From contig NZ_FNFF01000005.1 in NCBI RefSeq assembly GCF_900100315.1, positions 186,001 to 250,000 on the forward strand: 64,000 nucleotides of DNA, written 5' to 3'. Position numbers and translations under genes: made by a program. This document shows, piece by piece, positions 35,443 through 42,070 of this stretch. Position 1 is the stretch's first letter, and every line of letters begins with the position of its first letter. The notes under the pieces are model-generated. The model did no database searches and was not told the origin of the DNA. It was given only the letters and a program-made list of their open reading frames with translations. The stretch is from Streptomyces indicus (GTDB lineage: Bacteria; Actinomycetota; Actinomycetes; Streptomycetales; Streptomycetaceae).

Positions 35443-36072
35443 TCAGCGCAGCCAGCTGCTGCTGCGTATGAGCGGGAGCTTGGCCCACGCCCTGCCCAGA
35501 CCGAGAGTGTTGCCGGCGGATGCGACGGCCAGGGCGATCAGGACGACGGCGTAGATGACGTGGTACTCCACGAGCGGGTTGGTCGACATGCTCGGTGAGC
35601 CGTCCGACAGGTGCTGGGCGGGCGGCCATTCGGCCATCCACATGAGCGCCATCATCACGGTGCCGGCGAGGGCGGCGATCCGCAGGGCGACGCCGGCGAT
35701 CAGTGCGATGCCGATGCCGAGCAGGCCGAGCATGAACAGCCAGTTCGCCCAGCCTGCCCCGGCCCAGTCGTGGAAGGTGGACTCCATCGGACCGGCCGAG
35801 ACGCCGCTGAGGAAGCCCAGGGTGGGCGAGCCGCCGTCGATCCAGCCCTTGCCGGAGGGAGTTGCGTAGCCGAACCCGAAGGTCTTGTCGAGGAAGGCCC
35901 ACAGGAAGGTGAAGCCGGTCAGCAGCCGCAGGGACGCGAAGGCGTACGCGCGGGCGGTGTGTGCATCGGTGCGGGCCGACACGGCGGGCTCGGATGCGGC
36001 GGTGGTCCGGGTCCTGCGCAGCGAGGGCAGGTGGAAGCCCGGACGCCGGTGAGGGTGCTCGTGCACGGCCAT
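35443..36072 (-). CDS. DoxX-like membrane protein
   Basis: A 209-residue membrane protein with about four hydrophobic segments, of the DoxX / quinol-oxidase-subunit-like superfamily. The first segment SLRLLTGFTFLWAFLDKTFG is typical (RLLTGFTFLWAFLDK). It is followed by an extracellular loop (SGKGWIDGGSPT), LFMLGLLGIGIALIAGVALRIA, and a last segment before an RSSSWLR tail. I use the ATG at 36072 (AAGGGACC upstream); an in-frame ATG at 36114 adds 14 residues but has poor spacing. It is the terminal gene of the USP/phosphoketolase group and probably belongs to the DevR-type island. Confidence 0.8.
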   Translation of the reverse strand: MAVHEHPHRRPGFHLPSLRRTRTTAASEPAVSARTDAHTARAYAFASLRLLTGFTFLWAFLDKTFGFGYATPSGKGWIDGGSPTLGFLSGVSAGPMESTFHDWAGAGWANWLFMLGLLGIGIALIAGVALRIAALAGTVMMALMWMAEWPPAQHLSDGSPSMSTNPLVEYHVIYAVVLIALAVASAGNTLGLGRAWAKLPLIRSSSWLR

Positions 36073-36117
36073 GGTGGTGGTCCCTTCAGGGCGGTCGTTG
36101 TCGTTGTCTGGCATTCC

Positions 36118-36666
36118 TCACTGTGCTCGGCCGGCAGGCGTGGCGCCCGATGCCGATGGGCCGCGCCCGTGGGTCTGAACGGCTCTGTTTCCGGAGCCGG
36201 TTGGGCCCGCGGCGTTCCGGTGGGCGGACGCCGGCCCGAGGTCGGTTGCGGAGGGTTCGAGAAGTTCCTCGCTGTACGGACCCACCGCGAGGCTGCCGCG
36301 CACGATCAGCAGCGGCCCGGTGGTGAGTGAGGCCAGTCTGCGGCTGACCGAGCCCAGGAGCGGGCCGGCGAGGGTGCCCAGACCCCGGCAGCCGACCACC
36401 GTGAGCGCGGCGTGCCGTGCGCGCACCGCGAGGACGGGGGCCGCCCGGCCCTCGATCGCCAGCGCGGTGACAGGAAGTCCGGGGTGGCGGGCTCGGACAC
36501 GGGCGACGGCGGACGACAGGATCGGGCCGGCTTCGTCGAGGTCGGCCACCGCGTACACGATGTCCAGGGTGGTGGCGCGCAGGGACGCCTCCTCGGCGGC
36601 ACGGTCCAGGGCTCGTATCGAGCCCGGCGAACCGTCCACGCCGACGGTGATACCGCGGCGGGTCAT
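36118..36666 (-). CDS. Universal stress protein, single domain
   Basis: A 182-residue UspA-family protein. The N-terminal strand ITVGVDGSPGSIRALDRAAEEA is standard. The ATP-binding pattern G-2X-G-9X-G-S is complete (VVGCRGLGTLAGPLLGS), so it should bind ATP. A roughly 45-residue Ser/Ala/Pro-rich tail (GPASAHRNAAGPTGSG...) follows the fold and looks disordered. GGGAGGAA precedes the ATG at 36666. A variant of the GGGCCG-N2-CGGCCC box lies 22 bases upstream. USPs are among the strongest members of DosR-type regulons. Confidence 0.87.
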   Translation of the reverse strand: MTRRGITVGVDGSPGSIRALDRAAEEASLRATTLDIVYAVADLDEAGPILSSAVARVRARHPGLPVTALAIEGRAAPVLAVRARHAALTVVGCRGLGTLAGPLLGSVSRRLASLTTGPLLIVRGSLAVGPYSEELLEPSATDLGPASAHRNAAGPTGSGNRAVQTHGRGPSASGATPAGRAQ

Positions 36667-36687
36667 GGCTGTTCCTCCCAAGGATGT

Positions 36688-36701
36688 GGGCCGCCCGGAC
36701 C
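36688..36701. promoter_or_regulatory. DevR-box-like palindrome (variant) upstream of a USP gene
   Basis: GGGCCG-CC-CGGACC, one mismatch from the repeated GGGCCG-N2-CGGCCC motif, in the short gap between two USP genes. Regulator assignment is inference. Confidence 0.4.
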
Positions 36702-36717
36702 GGTTCCGGGCGCCGGT

Positions 36718-37611
36718 TCAGTCGTGCGGGACCACCACGACCGGGCAGGTCACGTGATGGATGACGGAGTGCGCGGCCCGGCCCAGGCGTACGACGTTCC
36801 GCGGGCGGCCGATGACCAGCAGCGAGGCACCCAGGGATGCCTTGAGCAGCACGTGGCCGGCGTGCCCGTAGACGAGCCGCTCCCTGACCGGGGTGTCGGG
36901 GAACTTGCGCTGCCACGGCCGCAGTACCGCCGACAGAGAGCACAGGGTGTTCCGCTCCAGTTCGCGCGAATCGCCGGGGACGGAGACGGTGACCGCGGGG
37001 ATGTAGGCCGACAGCGGCGGCAGGGTCCATGCGTGCACCACCTCCAGGGGCGCCCCGCGTGAGGCGGCGGCGTCGAAGGCGTAGGCGAGCAACTCGTCGC
37101 TCGGGCGGGTCAGATCGAGGCCGAGGGCGACCGGCCGGTAGGGCGTCGTACAGGTCGGTGCTCCGTCGGCGTCGGGTTCGTGGGCGTCCTCGGGTAGTTC
37201 GCCGGCGCGGACCAGAGCGACGGGACCGTGCGTGCGGGCGGCCACGCCGAGCGCGACCGAGCCCACCATGAAGGCCGCGAACCCGCTGTAGCCCCGGGAC
37301 CCGAGGACGAGGAGTTCCGCCTCGCGTGCCGCGTCCACCAAGGCGGGGATCGGCGCTCCCGTGTGCTGCCGGGCGTGGATCTCCAAGGTGGGGTGGGCGT
37401 AGGAGAGGCTGATGGCGGCGAGGTTCAGGATCCCGTCCAACCGTGCGCCGACCACGTCGAGTTCCGGCAGCCCTGTGCGCGGGTGAGGTGCGTCGGCGAC
37501 ATGCAGCAGGCGGAGCGGCAGCCCGCGGCGTACGGCTTCGCGGGCGGCCCAGTCGGCGGCGTCGAGGCTTTCGCGGGAGCCGTCCAGGCCGGCGATGACG
37601 AAACGGTTCAT
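36718..37611 (-). CDS. Universal stress protein, tandem two-domain
   Basis: A 297-residue protein of two fused Usp domains. Domain 1 (FVIAGLDGSRESLDAADWA) has an intact ATP-binding signature, LGSRGYSGFAAFMVGSVA. Domain 2 (VALGLDLTRPSDELLAYAFDAA) ends VIGRPRNVVRLGRAAHSVIHHVTCPVVVVP and has lost the glycines, so only the first domain should bind ATP. This asymmetry is usual for tandem USPs in mycobacterial DosR regulons. It lies only 18 bases downstream of the phosphoketolase gene, so both probably share a transcript. Confidence 0.88.
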   Translation of the reverse strand: MNRFVIAGLDGSRESLDAADWAAREAVRRGLPLRLLHVADAPHPRTGLPELDVVGARLDGILNLAAISLSYAHPTLEIHARQHTGAPIPALVDAAREAELLVLGSRGYSGFAAFMVGSVALGVAARTHGPVALVRAGELPEDAHEPDADGAPTCTTPYRPVALGLDLTRPSDELLAYAFDAAASRGAPLEVVHAWTLPPLSAYIPAVTVSVPGDSRELERNTLCSLSAVLRPWQRKFPDTPVRERLVYGHAGHVLLKASLGASLLVIGRPRNVVRLGRAAHSVIHHVTCPVVVVPHD

Positions 37612-37629
37612 GGCGGACCTCGGGTGGGT

Positions 37630-39975
37630 TCAGTGCGGCCAGGCCCAGGAGGCGACTTCGGGCAGGTCGGTGCCGTGGTCGCGGATCCAGGCGTGGTGAC
37701 GGGTACGGGCGTCGGCCATGCGCTGACGGACGGCGCTCGCGCGGACGGCCAGTCCGGGGACGCGGTCGATCACGTCCATGACCAGGCGGTAGCGGTCGAG
37801 GTCGTTGCGGACGACCATGTCGAACGGAGTCGTGGTGGTGCCGGACTCCTTGTAGCCGCGCACGTGCAGGTGGGCGTGGCCCGCCCGGCGGTAGGCGAGG
37901 CGGTGGATGAGCCACGGGTAGCCGTGGTAGGCGAAGATGACGGGCTTGTCGCGGGTGAACAGCGCGTCGTACGCGTGGTCGGGCATGCCGTGCGGGTGTT
38001 CCTCGCGCGGCATGAGGCGTGCGATGTCGACGACGTTGACCACGCGGACCGCAAGGTCGGGCAGGTGCGCGCGCAACAGGGCGGAGGCGGCCAGGACTTC
38101 CTGGGTGGGGACGTCTCCCGCGCAGGCGAGGACGACGTCCGGGGTGCGTTCGCCGTCGTCGGTGCCGGCCCAGTCCCAGATCCCGGCACCGCGCGCGCAG
38201 TGGGCACGGGCTTCGTCGAGCGACAGCCAGTCGAAGCAGGGCTGCTTGCCCGCGACGATGACGTTGACGTAGTCCCTTGATTCCAGAGCGTGTTCGGCGA
38301 CGGAGAGCAGTGTGTTGGCGTCCGGCGGCAGATACACCCGTAGGACCTCGGGGCTCTTGTTGAGGACGTGGTCGACGAAGCCGGGGTCCTGGTGGCTGAA
38401 GCCGTTGTGGTCCTGGCGCCAGACGTGCGAGGTCAGCAGGTAGTTGAGGGAGGGGATCGGGGCGCGCCAGGGCAGGGCGCGGGAGGTCTTCAACCACTTG
38501 ATGTGCTGGTTCACCATCGAGTCCACGATGTGCACGAAGGCCTCGTAGGAGGAGAACAGTCCGTGCCGGCCGGTCAGGAGATAGCCCTCGAGCCAGCCCT
38601 GGCACACGTGCTCGGAGAGGATCTCCATGACGCGGCCGTCGCGGGCGAGGTGGTGGTCGGTGGGCCGGGTCTTCGCCTGCCAGGCCTTGCCGGTGTGGGC
38701 GAACAGGGCTCCGAGCCGGTTGGATTCGGTCTCGTCCGGCCCCACGACGCGGAAGTCGCGCCGATCGGCGGTGTCGGCCATGACGCCGGCCAACAGACCG
38801 CCGAGCACCCGGGTCGGTTCGTGCAGAGTGGTGCCGGGCTTGTCGACGGGCACGGCGAACGCTTCGAGCGGTCGGATCGGCAGGCTCCGGGTGCGCAGGC
38901 CGCCGTTCGCGTACGGGGTGCTGCCGAGGCGCTTGGTGCCCTCGGGGATGCCGGCCCGTACCTGATCGGTGGGGCGGCCGTCGGCGTCGAAGAGTTCGCG
39001 CGGCCGGTAGGAGAGCAGCCACTGCTCCAGTTGCCGCAAGTGCTCGGGATTGTCGCGTACGCCCGCGAGCGGGACCTGGTGCGAGCGCCAGGTGTCCTCG
39101 ACCGGTTCGCCGTCCACCGTCTCGGGGCCGGTCCAGCCCTTGGGTGTGCGCAGCACGATGACCGGCCACCGGGGGCGGCCCTGCGCGGTCGGTGCCTCGG
39201 CTTTGATCCGGTCGATGCGGTCCAGGGCTCGGTCGAGGGCCTGGGCGAAGGCGCGGTGCACGCGGCGCGGGTCGCTGCCGGTGACGTACAGCGGCTCGTG
39301 ACCGTACCCCTTGAGCAGGGCGTCCAGTTCGGCCTCCGGGAGACGGGACAGGACGGTGGGGTTGGCGATCTTGTAGCCGTTGAGATGCAGGATCGGCAGG
39401 ACGGCGCCGTCGTGCACCGGGTCGAGGAACTTGGTGGAGTGCCAGGACGCGGCCAGCGGCCCGGTCTCCGCCTCGCCGTCGCCGATCACGCAGGCGACGA
39501 GGAGGCCCGGGTGGTCGAAGGCGGCTCCGTAGGCATGCGCGAGGGAATAGCCGAGCTCGCCTCCTTCATGGATGGAGCCCGGCACCTCCGGGGCGACGTG
39601 GCTCGGCACCCCGCCGGGAAACGAGAACTGCCGGAAGAGACGGGCCATTCCGGCTGCGTCCCGGGTGACGTCGGGGTAGGTCTGCGTGTAGCTGCCGTCC
39701 AGCCACGATCCCGCGAGGACGGCCGGGCCGCCGTGCCCCGGCCCCCAGATGCACAGGGTGTCCTGGCCACGGTCCTTGATGATGCGGTTGAGGTGGGTGT
39801 ACACGAGGGTGAGGCCGGGCGAGGTTCCCCAGTGGCCGAGGAGCCGGGGCTTGATGTGCTCGGGCCTGAGCGGCTCGGTGAGCAGCGGATTGTCCAAGAG
39901 GTAGATCTGGCCGGCCGCAAGGTAGTTGGCGGCGCGCCAGTGGGCGTCCAGGGCTGACAGCTGGATCCTGGGCAT
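37630..39975 (-). CDS. xfp: Phosphoketolase (xylulose-5-phosphate / fructose-6-phosphate)
   Basis: A 781-residue thiamine-diphosphate enzyme that splits xylulose 5-phosphate (or fructose 6-phosphate) with phosphate to give acetyl phosphate and an aldose phosphate. Family signatures are EGGELGYSLAHA and GDGEAETGPLAASWH (ThDP/Mg binding), GPGHGGPAVLAGSW, NPTVLSRL and the C-terminal VRGYKESGTTTTPFDMVVRN. The length is normal for the family. The start at 39975 has GGAAGGCGAT upstream and begins right before the conserved SALDAHWRAANYLAAGQIYL region. In this island it would provide acetyl phosphate, and hence ATP or acetyl groups, when respiration is limited. Confidence 0.94.
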   Translation of the reverse strand: MPRIQLSALDAHWRAANYLAAGQIYLLDNPLLTEPLRPEHIKPRLLGHWGTSPGLTLVYTHLNRIIKDRGQDTLCIWGPGHGGPAVLAGSWLDGSYTQTYPDVTRDAAGMARLFRQFSFPGGVPSHVAPEVPGSIHEGGELGYSLAHAYGAAFDHPGLLVACVIGDGEAETGPLAASWHSTKFLDPVHDGAVLPILHLNGYKIANPTVLSRLPEAELDALLKGYGHEPLYVTGSDPRRVHRAFAQALDRALDRIDRIKAEAPTAQGRPRWPVIVLRTPKGWTGPETVDGEPVEDTWRSHQVPLAGVRDNPEHLRQLEQWLLSYRPRELFDADGRPTDQVRAGIPEGTKRLGSTPYANGGLRTRSLPIRPLEAFAVPVDKPGTTLHEPTRVLGGLLAGVMADTADRRDFRVVGPDETESNRLGALFAHTGKAWQAKTRPTDHHLARDGRVMEILSEHVCQGWLEGYLLTGRHGLFSSYEAFVHIVDSMVNQHIKWLKTSRALPWRAPIPSLNYLLTSHVWRQDHNGFSHQDPGFVDHVLNKSPEVLRVYLPPDANTLLSVAEHALESRDYVNVIVAGKQPCFDWLSLDEARAHCARGAGIWDWAGTDDGERTPDVVLACAGDVPTQEVLAASALLRAHLPDLAVRVVNVVDIARLMPREEHPHGMPDHAYDALFTRDKPVIFAYHGYPWLIHRLAYRRAGHAHLHVRGYKESGTTTTPFDMVVRNDLDRYRLVMDVIDRVPGLAVRASAVRQRMADARTRHHAWIRDHGTDLPEVASWAWPH

Positions 39976-40029
39976 GGGAGATCGCCTTCCGTCGGATGTG
40001 CTGGGAATGTGCGGGCGGGTTCCACACGT

Positions 40030-40048
40030 GACCCGGACCAGACGGGTC
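40030..40048 (-). terminator. Short hairpin between a USP gene and xfp
   Basis: GACCCG-N7-CGGGTC, perfect 6-bp arms, 46 bases after the USP stop on the minus strand and upstream of xfp. It may be a weak terminator or part of the xfp promoter region. Confidence 0.35.
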
Positions 40049-40094
40049 GCAGTGGCCCCCGCTTCCCGGAGCCGCGCGTGGGGCCGGTGTCCGG

Positions 40095-40964
40095 TCAGGC
40101 GTGCGGCACGATCGCGACGGGGCAGGTCGCGTGGTGCAGCACGGCGTGGTTGACGGGGCCGAGCTGCATGCCGACGTGGCCCTTTCGGCGCCGCGCGCCC
40201 ACGACCAGCAGATCGGCGGTCTTCGCGGCGTCGAGCAGTGCTGTCCGGGCCCGGCCCTCGACCACCTCGCCGCGCACGGCAGGGTCGTGGTGGGCGTCGC
40301 CCATGTTCCGCAGCGCCTGGGTCAACTCGCCCTGTGCGCGCAGCCGATGGGACTCCACGGCGTCCTCCGCGATCGGGTGGTCCGGCAGCTCGTGGGCCGG
40401 GCAGCGCCACGCGTGGACGGCCAGCAGGTGCGCATCGCGCCGCTTGGCGGCCCGGAAGGCGAACTCCAGGGCCGGCGCCGCATCCTTCGCCTCGTCCACA
40501 CCGACGACCACCCGCCCGAAGGCACCGTTCCGGCTCTGCTCCGTGCCCCGCACCACGATCACCGGGCATTCGGCGTGCGCGGCCACGGCGAGGCTCACCG
40601 AGCCGACCAGCAGACCCGCGAGTTCTCCGCGTCCGCGGTTGCCGACGATCACCGCGCCGGCTCGGCGGCTCTCCGTGATGAGCGCGGCCGCGGGGTCCGC
40701 GGGGGCGACCTGCCCGGTGACCTTCACCGCGACGGTCCTGCGCATCGCCCGCTCGACGGCCCGGTCCACCATGCGGTCGGCGAACTTCTGCACCACACGC
40801 CGGTTGATGTCGAACGACGGCTCATGCCCCTCGTACCACTCCCAGCTCGACCCGCACACGACCCTCAGGTCCACGCCGCGGCGTACCGCTTCGTCGACGG
40901 CCCAGTCCAGCGCCCGCAGGCTCGCGTCCGATCCGTCCACGCCCACGACCAGTGCCTGCTCCAT
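40095..40964 (-). CDS. Universal stress protein, tandem two-domain
   Basis: A 289-residue protein with two Usp domains. Domain 1 (LVVGVDGSDASLRALDWAVDEA) carries VGNRGRGELAGLLVGSVS, an intact G-2X-G-9X-G-S ATP site. Domain 2 (VVVGVDEAKDAAPALEFAF) has an altered loop, VGARRRKGHVGMQLGPVNHAVLHHATCP. A perfect GGGCCG-TT-CGGCCC box lies 104 bases upstream of its start, the best candidate for its control. The gene heads the minus-strand series USP, xfp, USP, USP, DoxX. Confidence 0.9.
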   Translation of the reverse strand: MEQALVVGVDGSDASLRALDWAVDEAVRRGVDLRVVCGSSWEWYEGHEPSFDINRRVVQKFADRMVDRAVERAMRRTVAVKVTGQVAPADPAAALITESRRAGAVIVGNRGRGELAGLLVGSVSLAVAAHAECPVIVVRGTEQSRNGAFGRVVVGVDEAKDAAPALEFAFRAAKRRDAHLLAVHAWRCPAHELPDHPIAEDAVESHRLRAQGELTQALRNMGDAHHDPAVRGEVVEGRARTALLDAAKTADLLVVGARRRKGHVGMQLGPVNHAVLHHATCPVAIVPHA

Positions 40965-41067
40965 GACGTCATCTCCCCTCGGGCGCGGTCCGGTGGTGGC
41001 CGCGCGCTCGCTTTGACGCTGTCAGCGCGGGGCGACGCAAGGCAGTGGCTCAGCGGCCCTTGAACGT

Positions 41068-41081
41068 GGGCCGTTCGGCCC
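41068..41081. promoter_or_regulatory. DevR-box-like palindrome upstream of the USP gene
   Basis: Exact GGGCCG-TT-CGGCCC, about 104 bases before the USP start. Identical to the copy in front of devR at 48178. Confidence 0.6.
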
Positions 41082-41118
41082 TGAGGCCAAGAGAGGGAGG
41101 TGGGGGCGGGGCGGGCTG

Positions 41119-41143
41119 CCGCCACAAGCCGGCCCGGTGGCGG
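41119..41143. other. Inverted repeat 1 of the hairpin series
   Basis: Perfect 7-bp arms CCGCCAC / GTGGCGG with an 11-base loop. Confidence 0.5.
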
Positions 41144-41276
41144 TCCCGACTGCCGACCGCAGCAAGCCTGTAACCATCCCGGCAGGTGCAAAGGGCATGC
41201 AGGCCGGGCGGGAGTAGCTTCGATGGTGCTCGGCTGCGTCGGTGCGTGCGACCCAGTCACGTCAGCGCACCCGACA

Positions 41277-41309
41277 ACGGCCGCCGCCCCGAAGGGTGGC
41301 GGCGGCCGT
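41277..41309. terminator. Strong hairpin (12-bp perfect stem)
   Basis: ACGGCCGCCGCC, a 9-base loop, then GGCGGCGGCCGT. No gene ends just before it on either strand, so what it would terminate is unclear. Confidence 0.6.
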
Positions 41310-41411
41310 CGTGACGCCAGGAGCGAGGCTCCCCCCTCGTCAGCTCCTTGCGTCATTCCGTCCTCCTCGGCGACGCGGCGCGGGAGTGACCGGGCACGCC
41401 GGGAGGACCGT

Positions 41412-41447
41412 GGCTGGAGCCGTGTTGTCGGCGATGCGGCTCCAGCC
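41412..41447. other. Inverted repeat 3 of the hairpin series (11-bp perfect stem)
   Basis: GGCTGGAGCCG, a 14-base loop, then CGGCTCCAGCC. Confidence 0.55.
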
Positions 41448-41596
41448 GCGTAGCGGGGCCTGAACAGCCAGGGCCGGGGGCCGGGGCCACAGATGAGGCA
41501 GGAGCTCCTTCGTGCGTCGACCTGCCGCCGAGTCCGCATCCGTACTGCCTCGACCACGATGGTAGGACGCTGCACACCCTGATCGGAACCGACCTT

Positions 41597-41620
41597 GAGC
41601 AGGCGTTTCTTCGCCTGCTC
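41597..41620. other. Inverted repeat 4 of the hairpin series (9-bp perfect stem)
   Basis: GAGCAGGCG, loop TTTCTT, then CGCCTGCTC. The A-rich loop on the minus strand (AAGAAA) is unusual in this GC-rich setting. Confidence 0.55.
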
Positions 41621-41647
41621 TCCCTGGTGTGCCCCCGAGCGGAGAGC

Positions 41648-41691
41648 GGCCTTCCGCTCGGCCGGCCCCCAACCCGGCCGAGCGGAAGGCC
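41648..41691. terminator. Very strong hairpin (18-bp perfect stem)
   Basis: Arms at 41648-41665 and 41674-41691 pair without mismatch; the left arm is GGCCTTCCGCTCGGCCGG and the loop CCCCCAAC. It is the longest perfect stem I found in the window. Confidence 0.65.
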
Positions 41692-41901
41692 GTGCGGGGC
41701 GAGCGCCTCGGGTCGCGCTCAGCCGAACCGCACGGAATCGTCCAGGTGCCGGACTTGGCCGCCGGCACCGGGACTTCAACGATCAGCCATCCGTGCTTGC
41801 AGCGACAGCAACAAATCCCCACGTTCGGTCGGTGCACTGCCGCGACTCCAACAATCCCGGACGGGGGAAGGCTCGGGGAGGGCCGAGCGGGCCCATGGCC
41901 G

Positions 41902-41915
41902 GGGCCGAACGGCCC
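41902..41915. promoter_or_regulatory. DevR-box-like palindrome upstream of the GNAT/ACS gene
   Basis: Exact GGGCCG-AA-CGGCCC (extended by one more G/C pair), about 156 bases before the start of the GNAT fusion gene. Confidence 0.6.
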
Positions 41916-41952
41916 CTCGTGAGGCGGTGCGGCCACATCCGGCTCGGGTTCA

Positions 41953-41966
41953 GGGCCCTTCGGCCC
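41953..41966. promoter_or_regulatory. Second DevR-box-like site upstream of the GNAT/ACS gene
   Basis: GGGCCC-TT-CGGCCC, one mismatch, 51 bases from the preceding box (about five helical turns), consistent with paired binding. Confidence 0.5.
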
Positions 41967-42070
41967 CCGATGGCACCCCATGCGGCCACTGCTCCCCGAG
42001 CGACGCGCGTCCGAGGCTGACTGCGTCCGCACTCCACCGTGCGTCATCGAACGACGAGAGCAGGCCTGTC

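Larger units (their letters stand above)
40965..42070. other. 1.1-kb non-coding region with boxes and hairpins
   Basis: The divergent intergenic region between the USP and the GNAT/acyl-CoA synthetase gene. Open frames here (for example minus strand 41340-42047) give low-complexity, Arg/Pro-rich translations without recognisable domains. It contains a GGGCCG-N2-CGGCCC box at 41068 and two at 41902/41953, and five perfect inverted repeats between 41119 and 41691, listed separately. It may hold a structured RNA or the relic of a lost gene flanked by terminators. Confidence 0.6.

Noticed and set aside
36086..39169. Long minus-strand frame overlapping the USP and phosphoketolase genes
   Set aside because: Shadow of the real genes in another frame, dominated by Arg and Pro.
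41880..41894. GGGCCGAGCGGGCCC as another DevR-like box
   Set aside because: Its spacer length differs from the others; probably GC-rich coincidence.
41340..42047. Minus-strand 235-codon frame in the intergenic region
   Set aside because: No recognisable domain, crosses strong hairpins and boxes, and has Ser/Arg/Pro-biased composition.
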